Assembly (NCBI GenBank): GCA_031274715.1
Contig: JAISPT010000040.1
Span: forward strand, 1 to 56,427
Length of the DNA stretch: 56,427 nt
Direction: 5' to 3'
DNA from: Azonexus sp.
GTDB taxonomy: Bacteria > Pseudomonadota > Gammaproteobacteria > Burkholderiales > Rhodocyclaceae
Shown: positions 9,530 through 18,835 of the stretch, piece after piece
Layout of the letters: every line of letters starts with the position of its first letter
How positions within the stretch are numbered: the stretch's first letter is position 1
The notes under the pieces: generated by a model
What the model was told of the DNA's origin: nothing
What the model saw: only the letters and a program-made list of their open reading frames with translations
Database searches by the model: none
Program-made: the position numbers and the translations under genes

Positions 9530-10915
9530 TCACAGCCGGCTGCGGGCGCGGGCGACGGCGGCGCGTACTTGCTCTGGCGCGGTGCCGCCGATGTGGTTGC
9601 GGGAGGCCAGCGAGCCGGCGACGGTCAGCACGGCGTACACATCGCCACCGATCAGCGGCGAGAACTGCCGCAATTCATCCAATGTTAGGCCGGGCAGGTC
9701 GACGTCCTTCAACTCGGCGGCCTTGACCGCATGGCCGACGGCTTCGTGCGCATCGCGGAAAGGCAGTCCCTTCTTGACCAAGTAGTCGGCGAGGTCGGTG
9801 GCGGTAGCGAAGCCCTGGGTCAGCGCGGCCTGCATGTTGTCGGCGCGGACAGTGATGCCACCGGCCATGTCGGCGAAGATGCGCAGCGTGTCGGTGACGG
9901 TGTCGACAGCGTCGAACAGCGGTTCTTTGTCTTCCTGGTTGTCCTTGTTGTAGGCCAGAGGCTGTGACTTCATCAAGGTCAGCAGGCTCATCAACTGGCC
10001 GTAGACGCGGCCGGTCTTGCCGCGTGCCAGTTCCGGCACGTCCGGGTTTTTCTTCTGCGGCATGATCGAGGAGCCGGTGCAGAAGCGGTCGGCGATATGG
10101 ATGAAGCCGACGCGCGGGCTCATCCACATCACCAGTTCCTCGGAGAGGCGGCTGACGTGCATCATCAGCAGCGCGCAGGCGGCGCAGAATTCGATGGCGA
10201 AGTCGCGGTCGGAGACGGCATCCAGCGAGTTCTCGCAAACCTCCTCGAAGCCCAGTTCGCGGGCGACGAATTCGCGGTCGATCGGGTAGGTGGTGCCGGC
10301 CAGCGCGGCGGCGCCGAGCGGTAGGCGGGCGACGCGCTTGCGGCAATCGGCGAAGCGCTCGGCATCGCGGCCGAACATCTCGAAATAGGCCAGCATGTGG
10401 TGGCCGAAGGTCACCGGTTGCGCCACCTGCAAGTGGGTGAAGCCGGGCATCGGCGTTGCGGCTTCCTTTTCGGCGAGGTCGACCAGGGCGCCGCGAAAAG
10501 CCTTGAGCAGCGCCTGGATGTCGTCGATGGCATCGCGCAGATAGAGGCGGATGTCGGTAGCCACCTGATCGTTGCGCGAGCGGCCGGTATGCAGCCGCTT
10601 GCCGGCGTCGCCGATGAGCGCGGTCAGGCGCTTCTCGATGTTCAGGTGCACGTCTTCGAGATCGAGCGACCACTCGAAACGGTCCGACTCGATCTCCTCG
10701 GCGACGATGGCCATGCCGCGCTCGATGTCAGCCAGATCCTGGACGGCGATGATGCCCTGCCTGGCCAGCATTTTCGCGTGTGCCAGCGAGCCGCGGATAT
10801 CCTGGCGCCACATGCGCTGGTCGAAGTCGACGGAGGCGGTGTAGCGCTTGACGAGATCGGAAACCGGTTCGGAGAAGCGACCGGCCCAAGTGTATTGATT
10901 GGCGTTGGAAGTCAT
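9530..10915 (-). CDS. argH: Argininosuccinate lyase
   Basis: Last step of arginine synthesis: argininosuccinate to arginine and fumarate. The 461-aa protein carries the superfamily signature GSSIMPQKKNP at 281-291 and the HTGRSRNDQ substrate loop near 109-117. It is divergent from the algZ/algR-like pair, a neighbourhood also known from Pseudomonas, where argH, algZ, algR and hemC lie close together. The kinase gene follows at once and may be co-transcribed. Confidence 0.97.
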   Translation of the reverse strand: MTSNANQYTWAGRFSEPVSDLVKRYTASVDFDQRMWRQDIRGSLAHAKMLARQGIIAVQDLADIERGMAIVAEEIESDRFEWSLDLEDVHLNIEKRLTALIGDAGKRLHTGRSRNDQVATDIRLYLRDAIDDIQALLKAFRGALVDLAEKEAATPMPGFTHLQVAQPVTFGHHMLAYFEMFGRDAERFADCRKRVARLPLGAAALAGTTYPIDREFVARELGFEEVCENSLDAVSDRDFAIEFCAACALLMMHVSRLSEELVMWMSPRVGFIHIADRFCTGSSIMPQKKNPDVPELARGKTGRVYGQLMSLLTLMKSQPLAYNKDNQEDKEPLFDAVDTVTDTLRIFADMAGGITVRADNMQAALTQGFATATDLADYLVKKGLPFRDAHEAVGHAVKAAELKDVDLPGLTLDELRQFSPLIGGDVYAVLTVAGSLASRNHIGGTAPEQVRAAVARARSRL

Positions 10916-10975
10916 GGCTCTGGTCTAGAATGAGACGGATCGGTGACGAATTTCAAAAAGTCAGCACGAAAAATA

Positions 10976-11986
10976 ATGAGTATACGGCAGTTTCCCGCTA
11001 CGCATCCCTTGCCCGACTGGCGCAATTTCGGCGTTATGTTGCGCGTTCTGCTCGGCGTCAATGCCCTGGCCCTGGCCGCGGCTCTGCTGCAAGTGCCGGA
11101 GCTGGCGCTGTGGCCGAGTCGCTTCGTCGACCTGGCCGCCATCGTCGAACCGTTGTTGCTGATCAGTCTCGGCCTGTTGTCGCTCGGCCGCGGCCTGCTG
11201 TGGCGCCTGCCGCTACGTGCCGGCCAGGCGCTTGTGCTGGTCCTGGCCGGCGGTCTAGCTTTCGCGCTGTACGGCTACTGGGGCTGGCTGTTGCCGGACG
11301 ATGCCGGCAGCCCGTGGCGGGCCGCGCTGCTGGCGATGACGGCGGCGGCATTGTTGCTGCTCTATTTTGACCTGCGCTCGGGCGCCTTCGATCCAGCCCA
11401 GACCGAGGCGCGGCTGGCGGCGCTCAATGCCCGGATCCGGCCGCATTTCCTGTTCAATTCCCTGAACGCCGTGCTGTCGCTGATCCGCGCCCGGCCGCAA
11501 CAAGCCGAGGCGGCGTTGGAATCGCTGTCCGATCTATTCCGCGCCGCCATGCGCGATCCGAAGGAACTGGTCAGCCTGGGCGAGGAGATCGAGCTGGCCA
11601 AGCAGTATCTCGAACTGGAACATCTGCGTCTCGGCGAGCGGTTGAGTGTGGACTGGCAGATCGCCGACCTTAGTCTCGACCTGCTCATTCCCCCGCTGAT
11701 GCTTCAGCCGCTGCTGGAGAATGCCGTTTACCACGGCATCGAGCCGACACCGGCGGGCGGTACCGTGCACATCGCCATCACCCGCCGCGACGATGCCCTG
11801 TGCATCGCCATCGGTAATCCGGTCAGCGGCCCGACCGCGCGTACCGATGGTAATCGCATAGCGCTGGCCAACATCCGCGAGCGCCTGGCCTTGTACTACG
11901 ATCTCGAAGCCCGCCTTGAGATTGAGCATGGCATCACTGCCTATGAAGTTCGGATCGTCCTGCCATGGCCCAAGAAGAACCGCTGA
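10976..11986 (+). CDS. LytS/AlgZ-type membrane sensor histidine kinase
   Basis: A 336-aa kinase with four hydrophobic segments (about 22-41, 55-72, 82-105, 115-131) and a His_kinase domain whose phospho-acceptor is His157 in RPHFLFNSLN. The ATPase part has the LLENAVYHGI box and a GN turn. It lacks a periplasmic sensing domain, as does AlgZ/FimS. I use ATG 10976; a GTG at 10943 would add 11 residues. The end overlaps the response regulator gene by 22 bases. In Pseudomonas, AlgZ acts with AlgR on alginate and type IV pili; that role is not shown here. Confidence 0.9.
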   Translation: MSIRQFPATHPLPDWRNFGVMLRVLLGVNALALAAALLQVPELALWPSRFVDLAAIVEPLLLISLGLLSLGRGLLWRLPLRAGQALVLVLAGGLAFALYGYWGWLLPDDAGSPWRAALLAMTAAALLLLYFDLRSGAFDPAQTEARLAALNARIRPHFLFNSLNAVLSLIRARPQQAEAALESLSDLFRAAMRDPKELVSLGEEIELAKQYLELEHLRLGERLSVDWQIADLSLDLLIPPLMLQPLLENAVYHGIEPTPAGGTVHIAITRRDDALCIAIGNPVSGPTARTDGNRIALANIRERLALYYDLEARLEIEHGITAYEVRIVLPWPKKNR

Positions 11987-12741
11987 AAATCCTACTCGTC
12001 GATGACGAGCCGCTAGCCCGCGAGCGTTTGCGCACATTGCTTGCCGACATCGCCTTGCAATTGCCGAGCGAAGTCGTCGGCGAGGCCGATAACGGCCTCG
12101 CCGCCCTCGAACTGCTGCGCCGCCAGCCGGTCGATGTGGTGTTGGCCGATATCCGCATGCCGGGCATGGACGGCATCGAGCTGGCCGGCCATCTCGGCGC
12201 CCTCGAATTGCCGCCGGCGGTGATATTCGTTACCGCTTACGACAATTACGCGGTGCAGGCCTTCGACCTCAATGCTGTCGATTACCTGTTGAAGCCGGTG
12301 CGCACCCAGCGCCTGTTGACCGCGCTGCAGAAAGTGCGCGGTCAACCGCCGGTCGATCCGGCGCTGCTCGCCGGGCTGGGGCGCGAACTGCGCGGTGGCG
12401 GGCGGTCGCACCTGTCCTGCCATGAGCGCGGACGGCTGCTGCTGGTGCCGGTCGGTGAAGTGCTGTATTTCAAGGCCGACCTCAAGTACGTGACGGCGCG
12501 CACCCAAGAGCGCGAATTCCTGCTCGACGAGACGCTGGCCCATCTCGAAACGGAATTCGCCGAGCGTTTCATCCGCCTACACCGGGCGGTACTGGTGGCC
12601 AAGACGGCGCTGGCCGGTTTTGAGAAGGCCGCCGACGACGATGCCGAAGCCTACGGCTGGGCGCTGTTACGCGGCGTGCCGGAGCGGCTGCCGGTCAGCC
12701 GCCGCCAGTGGGCGGCGGCCAAGCAGGTGGCAGGCGGTTGA
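11965..12741 (+). CDS. LytR/AlgR-type response regulator
   Basis: A 258-aa regulator with an N-terminal receiver (acidic DDE, phospho-acceptor Asp62 in ADIRMPGMDG, Lys in LLKPV) and a C-terminal LytTR DNA-binding domain (about 150-245) with the typical FIRLHRAVLV stretch. It starts inside the 3' end of the kinase gene, so the two are translationally coupled. Position near argH upstream and hemC downstream supports an AlgR orthologue. Its stop directly abuts the stop of the convergent mscS gene. Confidence 0.92.
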   Translation: MAQEEPLKILLVDDEPLARERLRTLLADIALQLPSEVVGEADNGLAALELLRRQPVDVVLADIRMPGMDGIELAGHLGALELPPAVIFVTAYDNYAVQAFDLNAVDYLLKPVRTQRLLTALQKVRGQPPVDPALLAGLGRELRGGGRSHLSCHERGRLLLVPVGEVLYFKADLKYVTARTQEREFLLDETLAHLETEFAERFIRLHRAVLVAKTALAGFEKAADDDAEAYGWALLRGVPERLPVSRRQWAAAKQVAGG

Positions 12742-13596
12742 TCAGGCGCTGGCGAAGATTTCCGGGCGTACCAGCTTGAGGCGCGGCAGCGGCATCTCGA
12801 TGCCTTGCCGGTCGAAGGCTGCCTTGGCGCGGCGCAGGTATTCACGGCGTACCGACCACTGCTCGCGGGGTGCGACCTGGAAGCGGCAGCGGATCACGAC
12901 GGCCGAATCGGCCCACTGATTGACGCCGGCGACTTCCAGATCGGCCAGGATTTTCGGCGCGAATGCCGGATTCTGGCGCAATTCGGCGCCGACCTCGCGC
13001 ATCGCGCCGATCACGCGGTCGACGTCCTCGTCGTGCTTGATGCCGAGATCGATCACGGCATAGGCGAAACCCCGGCTCATGTTGGTGACGACGGTGATCT
13101 GGCCGTTCGGCACGTAGTGCACGTTGCCGCTGTAGTCGCGCAGGCGCAGGTAGCGCAGTGTCAGTTCCTCGACGGCGCCCATCTTGCCACCGGCCTCGAT
13201 GATGTCGTCGATGCGGATCTGGTTTTCGAGCAGCAGGAAGAAACCGGAGAAATAATCCTTGACCAGGCTTTGCGCGCCGAAGCCGATCGCGATGCCGGCA
13301 ACACCGGCGGCGCCAAGCAGCGGGGCGACCGAGATGCCGAGTTCGCTCAGGACCAGCAACACGGTAATGGCGCCGATGGCGACGGTCAGCGTGTAGCGGA
13401 CGACGCGGGTCAGCGTATGCACGCGCTGTACCGCATCGCGCGATTCCTGTCGGCTGATGACCGTTTCCCGCAAGCGCGGCAATAGGCGGCGGATTGCTGC
13501 GTGGGTGGCGACAGCGAGCAACACGATGACGCCGATCCGGAATGGCGTCGCGAAGGAATTGAGCAGAATTTGCAAGGATTGGTAATTGTTTTCCAT
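12742..13596 (-). CDS. MscS-family small mechanosensitive channel
   Basis: Inner-membrane channel of 284 aa that would release solutes under hypo-osmotic shock. Three hydrophobic segments are seen (about 18-36, 68-87, 92-112). The third is the Gly/Ala-rich pore helix with GAAGVAGIAIGFGAQ, followed by the beta domain word VPNGQI. The length matches E. coli MscS. A GGAG site lies just before the ATG. The decayed otsA end lies directly upstream on the other strand. Confidence 0.94.
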   Translation of the reverse strand: MENNYQSLQILLNSFATPFRIGVIVLLAVATHAAIRRLLPRLRETVISRQESRDAVQRVHTLTRVVRYTLTVAIGAITVLLVLSELGISVAPLLGAAGVAGIAIGFGAQSLVKDYFSGFFLLLENQIRIDDIIEAGGKMGAVEELTLRYLRLRDYSGNVHYVPNGQITVVTNMSRGFAYAVIDLGIKHDEDVDRVIGAMREVGAELRQNPAFAPKILADLEVAGVNQWADSAVVIRCRFQVAPREQWSVRREYLRRAKAAFDRQGIEMPLPRLKLVRPEIFASA

Positions 13597-13607
13597 GGCT
13601 TCTCCGG

Positions 13608-13883
13608 ATGTTAACGTGCAGGAAATACGTTGCCACGCAGGCGGGTAGCGGCTGGCTGGTGCTGTCCGAATTCGCTGGCGCAGCGGTCGAGTGGTATGGC
13701 GTGGCGCTGCCCAACCCGCACGACCCAGTGGCTCTGCGCGACAAGCTGAAAACAGCGATCGCCATGAATCCGGCCGAGCGCCAAGAAAGGTTGCGCACGT
13801 TCTACAACGTTGAGCGACACAACGATATCAGCTGCTGAGGACGGGAATTTCTTGTCGCCGTCGCGGCGGGGCTGGCTGCCTAG
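13608..13883 (+). pseudogene. otsA: Remnant of the 3' end of trehalose-6-phosphate synthase
   Basis: The open frame from 13608 to 13838 encodes about 70 residues matching the very end of OtsA as I know the family: KYVATQ, WLVLSEFAGAA, ALPNPHDP and AMNPAERQERLR correspond to the family's KEYVA, LVLSEFAGAA, VNPYD and ERRERM. There is no room for the catalytic N-terminus, because mscS starts at 13596. A TGA at 13836-13838 falls where the family has Trp (NDISC then stop), and the frame continues with GREFLVAVAAGLAA to a TAG at 13881-13883. Truncation plus a nonsense change mark a pseudogene. No other trehalose gene is nearby. Confidence 0.75.
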
Positions 13884-13898
13884 ACGGCGGGGTTCCGG

Positions 13899-14447
13899 TT
13901 ATGCCTCGGCATGGCGTGCGGCGGCACGGCGCGGAATCTGCTGGTCGTCGAGCAGGCGCTCGATGTGGAAGAACATTTCCTGGCGCGAAAAAGGCTTCTT
14001 CATGAAGTCGTCGGCGCTGATGCGGCTACCGAAGAACTGTTCCATGGCTTGCTCGTTGCCGCTCATCATGATCACCGGGATGTCGCGTGTCGCCGGATCG
14101 CGGCGGATAGCGCGCAAGGCGGCGAAGCCGTTCATGCCGGGCAGCACGATGTCGAGGAAGATCAGTTCCGGGCGCTGGCTGGGTAGGCTGGCCAAGCCCG
14201 ATTCGGCGTCCAATGCCTCGGAGGTTTCATAGCCGGCCGAGCGCAGGAATTTCCGTAGCACCGTGAGGATGGTCTTGGAGTCGTCGATGATCAGTACTCG
14301 CGTGCCTTCGCGGGCGTTGACGCGGGGCCGCTGGCGGCGCTCCTCGCCGACCGGGGCCATGCTTGCCGCAACCTTCGGCGGCGCGACCGGAGTAGGCGGC
14401 GGGGTCGGGGTACGGAACAGGGCTTGCAACTGGGCGAATATTCCCAT
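13899..14447 (-). CDS. Single-domain response regulator, PilH/CheY-like with N-terminal extension
   Basis: A 182-aa protein. Residues 1-48 are low-complexity and Pro/Ala-rich with no recognised fold. Residues 50-170 are a receiver with acidic IDDS, phospho-acceptor Asp99 in FLDIVLPG, and Lys in FMKKPFS. There is no output domain, so it acts by protein contact or as a phosphate sink. The receiver sequence resembles twitching regulators of the PilH/PilG group. An AAGGAAG site precedes the ATG. No kinase gene is adjacent. Confidence 0.85.
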   Translation of the reverse strand: MGIFAQLQALFRTPTPPPTPVAPPKVAASMAPVGEERRQRPRVNAREGTRVLIIDDSKTILTVLRKFLRSAGYETSEALDAESGLASLPSQRPELIFLDIVLPGMNGFAALRAIRRDPATRDIPVIMMSGNEQAMEQFFGSRISADDFMKKPFSRQEMFFHIERLLDDQQIPRRAAARHAEA

Positions 14448-14529
14448 GATTCTTCCTTCGGCGTTGGCAATGCCGCCGGCAAGGTATAACCGCCGGCATG
14501 GAATCTGCGCTGCTATTGTAAAAATGCTA

Positions 14530-14543
14530 GAGACATTTGTCTC
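14530..14543 (-). terminator. Weak dyad after pepN, possible terminator
   Basis: GAGACA and TGTCTC are separated by two bases. Read on the minus strand, downstream of pepN, a T-rich stretch follows. The loop is too small for a good intrinsic terminator, so an operator is an alternative. Confidence 0.25.
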
Positions 14544-14589
14544 CTGTTTTGTCGGGGGAAGGCGATGTTTTTTTGTTGGGGCATCGATT

Positions 14590-17199
14590 TCAGGTGGCGT
14601 TGTTACTCAGGGTGCGGCTGACCACTTCCCGTACATCGCGCGACAGGCCGGTGTGGTCGTGGATACGCTCCAGCGCGGCGCGGGCATGTGCCTGGCGGCC
14701 GGTGTCGAACTTCCGCCAGCGGTCGAAGCAACGGGCGAGGCGGGAAGCAACCTGCGGGTTACGCTCGTGCAGCGCCAGAATCTGCTCGGCCATGAAGGCA
14801 TAGCCGCTGCCGTCGGCGGCGTTGAAGCGGACCAGGTTGGCACCGAAGGCGCGGATCAGCGCATAAATCTTGTTCGGGTTGCCGAGGTCGAAGGCCGGGT
14901 GCGCGGTCAGTGCCTTGACCGTGGCCAGCGTATCTGGCCGCCGGCTGGTCGATTGCACAGCCAGCCACTTGTCGACGACCAGCGCTTCGTCGCGCCACTG
15001 GGCGTAGAAATCGGCCAGCGCCGCGTCGCGCTCCGCACAGTCGGCAGCATTGATGTTGGCCAGCGCGCTCAGCGCGGCGAACTGGTCGGTCATGTTGTCG
15101 GCAGTGCGGAATTGCTGCAGCGCCAGTTGCCGGGTCGGCGTGTCGAGTTCGAGCAGATAGGACAGGCACAGGTTGCGCAGTGCCCGGCGGCCAGCCTGCT
15201 CGCTGTTCGGGGCGTAGGCTTCGTTGATCGTTAGGTCGGCGTAAAGGCCGGCAAACTCGCCTTCGAGTCGTTCGGCCAAATGCCGGCGCAAGCTGTTGCG
15301 GGCGGCGTGCAGGGCTTCCGGATCGACCGGGTCGAGCCATTCGGCCAGCGTCGTTTCGCCGGGCAGGGTCAGCGCCTCGGCGACGAAGGCGGCGCCGCGC
15401 TGTTGTTGCGTTTGCAACAGGCGGCGGGCGGCGGCGGTGAAGCTGTCCGGCCAGGTTGGCGCGCGGCCAGCGGCGATCGCCGCGGTGGCGTCGAGGATCA
15501 GCCGCGTGGCCAGCCGCTGGCCGGCTTCCCAGGCATTGAATGGATCCGGTTCGTGCGCTAGCAGCAGCGTCAATTCTTCCGCCGTGCAAGCGAAATCGAG
15601 AGTGACCGGCGCCGAGAAGTCGCGCAGCAACGACGGGACTGGCTGGGCGGCAATGTTTTCGAAGACGAAGGATTGCGTCGTTTCACTTAATTGCAGCAGG
15701 CGCTCGCTGCCCGGCAACAGGCTGCCGTCGGCGGCGAACAGCGCGACGCGCAGTGGGATCAGATAAGGCGCGTCGTCGCTGGCACGCGGGTTGGACTGCG
15801 TGCAAGTCAGCGTGTAGCGGCGGTGCTCGGCATCCCAGGCGCCGACGACAGCGACCTGTGGCGTACCCGGCTCGCGGTACCAACGCATGAATTGCGTAAA
15901 ATCGAAGCCCGAGGCGGCGGCCATGGCGGCGACGAAATCTTCGCAAGTTACCGCCTGCCCATCGTGGCGGCGGAAGTACTCATCCATGCCGGCGCGGAAG
16001 GCGTCGCGGCCGATTAGCGTCTGGATCATGCGAATGACCTCGGCGCCCTTTTCGTAAACGGTGGCGGTGTAGAAATTGTTGATCTCGATGTACGCGGACG
16101 GGCGTACCGGGTGCGCCATCGGTCCGGCATCCTCGGGAAACTGCGCGGCGCGCAGGCCACGTACCTCGCGGATGCGGGCGGTCTGGCGGTTGTGCAGGTC
16201 GGCACCGAATTCTTGGTCGCGGAACACGGTCAGCCCTTCCTTCAGCGACAACTGGAACCAGTCGCGGCAAGTGACGCGATTGCCAGTCCAGTTATGGAAG
16301 TACTCGTGGGCGACGACACGGTCGATATTCTCGAAATCGGTGTCGGTGGCGACGTCGGGCCGGGCCAGCACGTACTTGGTATTGAATATGTTGAGGCCCT
16401 TGTTCTCCATCGCCCCCATGTTGAAATCGCCGACGGCAACGATCATGTAATGGTCGAGGTCGCATTCCAGACCGAAGCGCTCTTCGTCCCAGTGCATCGA
16501 CTTCTTCAGGGCAGCCATGGCATGCGGGCACTGGTCGAGCTTGCCCGGTTCGACGTAGATGGCAAGCTGCACCTCGCGGCCGGAGACGGTGCAGAAGCGG
16601 TCGCGCAGCACGTCGAGCTGGCCAGCGACAACGGCGAACAGGTAGGCCGGCTTGCGGAACGGGTCCTGCCATGTTGCCCAGTGCTGGCCGTCCGCTTCTT
16701 CGCCGGCGGCGACCGGGTTACCGTTGGCGAGCAGGATCGGGAACTGCGCCCGGTCGGCATGCAGCGTCACCGTATAGATGGCCATCACATCCGGCCGGTC
16801 GAGGAACCAGGTGATGCGGCGGAAGCCCTGCGCCTCGCATTGCGTGAAATATCCGTCGCGCGAGCGGTAGAGGCCGGACAACCGGGTGTTTCTGTCGGGA
16901 TGGATGCGCACCACGGTCTGCAAGGTAAATTGTTCGGGTGTTTCGGCGAGAGTCAGCGTGGTCGGCGTCAGTTCATAGTCCGCCGGTTGGCCGTCTAATC
17001 GAACCGCTAGTGTTTCCAGTTCCTCGCCGTCAAGCACCAGCGGTTGTGCGGCCACTGCCGGATTGCGCCGTAGCGCCAGCGTGGCGGTGACGACGGTGGC
17101 GTCGCCGCCGATGGCGAAATCGAGATCGACGGTATCGATCAGGTAGGCGGGCGGGGTGTAGTCCTTCAGGTGAATCGTCGGTGGGGTATCGGCTTTCAT
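14590..17199 (-). CDS. pepN: Aminopeptidase N
   Basis: Cytoplasmic M1-family zinc aminopeptidase that trims N-terminal residues from peptides. At 869 aa it matches the E. coli enzyme. The substrate-binding GAMEN is at 262-266 and the zinc motif HEYFH at 298-302, with the third ligand Glu in LKEGLTVFRDQEF. The ATG at 17199 starts the conserved MKADTPPTIHLKDY region; an upstream ATG at 17253 adds 18 unconserved residues. It follows the TPMT-like gene on the same strand after 38 bases. Confidence 0.97.
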   Translation of the reverse strand: MKADTPPTIHLKDYTPPAYLIDTVDLDFAIGGDATVVTATLALRRNPAVAAQPLVLDGEELETLAVRLDGQPADYELTPTTLTLAETPEQFTLQTVVRIHPDRNTRLSGLYRSRDGYFTQCEAQGFRRITWFLDRPDVMAIYTVTLHADRAQFPILLANGNPVAAGEEADGQHWATWQDPFRKPAYLFAVVAGQLDVLRDRFCTVSGREVQLAIYVEPGKLDQCPHAMAALKKSMHWDEERFGLECDLDHYMIVAVGDFNMGAMENKGLNIFNTKYVLARPDVATDTDFENIDRVVAHEYFHNWTGNRVTCRDWFQLSLKEGLTVFRDQEFGADLHNRQTARIREVRGLRAAQFPEDAGPMAHPVRPSAYIEINNFYTATVYEKGAEVIRMIQTLIGRDAFRAGMDEYFRRHDGQAVTCEDFVAAMAAASGFDFTQFMRWYREPGTPQVAVVGAWDAEHRRYTLTCTQSNPRASDDAPYLIPLRVALFAADGSLLPGSERLLQLSETTQSFVFENIAAQPVPSLLRDFSAPVTLDFACTAEELTLLLAHEPDPFNAWEAGQRLATRLILDATAAIAAGRAPTWPDSFTAAARRLLQTQQQRGAAFVAEALTLPGETTLAEWLDPVDPEALHAARNSLRRHLAERLEGEFAGLYADLTINEAYAPNSEQAGRRALRNLCLSYLLELDTPTRQLALQQFRTADNMTDQFAALSALANINAADCAERDAALADFYAQWRDEALVVDKWLAVQSTSRRPDTLATVKALTAHPAFDLGNPNKIYALIRAFGANLVRFNAADGSGYAFMAEQILALHERNPQVASRLARCFDRWRKFDTGRQAHARAALERIHDHTGLSRDVREVVSRTLSNNAT

Positions 17200-17237
17200 G
17201 GTCGTGGGCGAAGTCGTGAATCCGCCCGATGATACCG

Positions 17238-17861
17238 CTAGTGCCGTCGCCACACCTGCCAGCGCTCCCGCCCGGCGAAGATTGGCAGCGAATCGGTGGC
17301 CGGGACGTCTTCGATGAGGACGAAATGGCCGGCCAGCAGTTCAGCCAACTGCTCCGGCAGGATACCGAATGGCGGCCCCTTCGCCTGGTCGCAAATGAAG
17401 AAATAGCCGGCCAGTAGTCCGCCGGACGGCAGTAGCTCGGCGACGCGCCGGCCCCAGTCGGCCCACAGCTTGCGCGGTAGGGCGCAAAGGAAGGCGCGCT
17501 CGTAAATGAAGTCGTAGGGCCGGGCCGGCGCGAAGGTGAAAAAATCGGCGCAGAGCAGGTCGACGGCGGCCGGGCCGAGCACCGCGCGGGCTTTAGCAAC
17601 AGCCACCGGCGAGAAGTCGAGCGCCGTCACCGGCCAGCCGGCGGCAGCCAGATGGGCGGCTTCCCAGGCGCTGCCGCAGCCCGGAATCAGCGTGGCAAGC
17701 GGTTGTACCCGGCCGGCGACGAAGTCGGCGAAGGCGGTTGGCACGCCACCGGCATCCCAGGGCGTGACGCTCTGGTCGAAGCGCTTGTCCCAGAAATCCG
17801 GATGTTCCGGACGCTGGTCCGGCGCTTTGATCTGGGTCGAAAAAGGGGGCTGTCCGCTCAT
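17238..17861 (-). CDS. TPMT-family S-adenosylmethionine-dependent thiol methyltransferase
   Basis: A 207-aa class I methyltransferase of the thiopurine S-methyltransferase family. The N-terminus has FWDKRFDQSVTPWD, the SAM-binding motif is LIPGCGSAWEA and motif II-like words are TALDFSP and DLLCADFF. Bacterial relatives detoxify thiols, selenium or tellurium compounds; the true substrate is unknown. The gene is divergent from hemC with 41 bases between starts. That gap holds TGCTAAGAT, which resembles an extended -10 for hemC. Confidence 0.88.
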   Translation of the reverse strand: MSGQPPFSTQIKAPDQRPEHPDFWDKRFDQSVTPWDAGGVPTAFADFVAGRVQPLATLIPGCGSAWEAAHLAAAGWPVTALDFSPVAVAKARAVLGPAAVDLLCADFFTFAPARPYDFIYERAFLCALPRKLWADWGRRVAELLPSGGLLAGYFFICDQAKGPPFGILPEQLAELLAGHFVLIEDVPATDSLPIFAGRERWQVWRRH

Positions 17862-17902
17862 GCTAAGATGCCCGCCTTCCCCATTCCGTGGTGTGCCGTT
17901 TC

Positions 17903-18835
17903 ATGTCCGCTCCGTCGAAGATCATCATCGCTTCCCGTGAATCCCGCCTCGCCATGTGGCAGGCCATCCATGTCCAAGGGCGGCTGGCCGGTCTGAATCC
18001 GGGGGCGGAAGTCACCATTCTAGGCATGACTACCAAAGGCGACCAGATTCTCGACCGGCCGCTCGCCGAGATCGGCGGCAAGGGTCTGTTCATCAAGGAA
18101 TTGGAAGTGGCGATGCAGGAAGGCCGCGCCCACCTCGCCGTGCATTCGATGAAGGACGTGCCGATGGTGATGCCGGAAGGCTTCGTGCTGGCTGCCATCT
18201 CGGCCCGCGAAAATCCGCGCGACGCCTTCGTCTCCAACCGGTACGCCGGCCTCGACGAACTGCCGGCCGGCGCCGTGGTCGGTACTTCCAGCCTGCGCCG
18301 CGAAGCCCTGCTGCGCGCCAGGTATCCGCAACTGACGATCAAGAGCCTGCGTGGCAACCTCGACACCCGGCTGCGTAAACTCGATGCCGGTGAGTACGAC
18401 GCCATCATCCTGGCCGCTGCCGGCCTGATCCGCCTTGGCCTCAAAGAGCGCATCAAGGCTATCCTGACGCCGGAGCAGTCGCTGCCGGCGCCGGGCCAAG
18501 GGGCGCTCGGCATCGAGCTGGTCGAAGGCGACGCCGCCATGGCTGCCGTCGTTGCCCCTTTGAACGACCCGGAAACCGCACACTGCGTTAAGGCCGAGCG
18601 CGCTTTCTCGCGCGCCCTCGGCGGCAGTTGCCAGGTGCCGCTTGGCGGCTACGCGGTGATCGAAGGGGGGCAGTTGTGGCTGCGCGGTTTCGTCGCTACC
18701 GCCGACGGCAAAGAGATGGTGGCCGGCGAACTGCGCGGTGATCCAGCCGCCGACGAGGCGCTCGGCCGGCAACTGGCCGAGATGTTGCGTGAGCGGGGCG
18801 CCGACGCCATCCTGAAAAAGCTCGCGCACGGCTGA
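17903..18835 (+). CDS. hemC: Hydroxymethylbilane synthase
   Basis: Porphobilinogen deaminase, 310 aa; it joins four porphobilinogens into hydroxymethylbilane. The dipyrromethane cofactor is attached to Cys243 in GGSCQVPLGG, and the KGLFIKELE and LRRxAQL-like LRREALL regions are normal. ATG 17903 gives the typical short N-terminus. A TGATG junction overlaps hemD by one base, the start of a packed hemC-hemD-hemX-hemY operon. Confidence 0.97.
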   Translation: MSAPSKIIIASRESRLAMWQAIHVQGRLAGLNPGAEVTILGMTTKGDQILDRPLAEIGGKGLFIKELEVAMQEGRAHLAVHSMKDVPMVMPEGFVLAAISARENPRDAFVSNRYAGLDELPAGAVVGTSSLRREALLRARYPQLTIKSLRGNLDTRLRKLDAGEYDAIILAAAGLIRLGLKERIKAILTPEQSLPAPGQGALGIELVEGDAAMAAVVAPLNDPETAHCVKAERAFSRALGGSCQVPLGGYAVIEGGQLWLRGFVATADGKEMVAGELRGDPAADEALGRQLAEMLRERGADAILKKLAHG

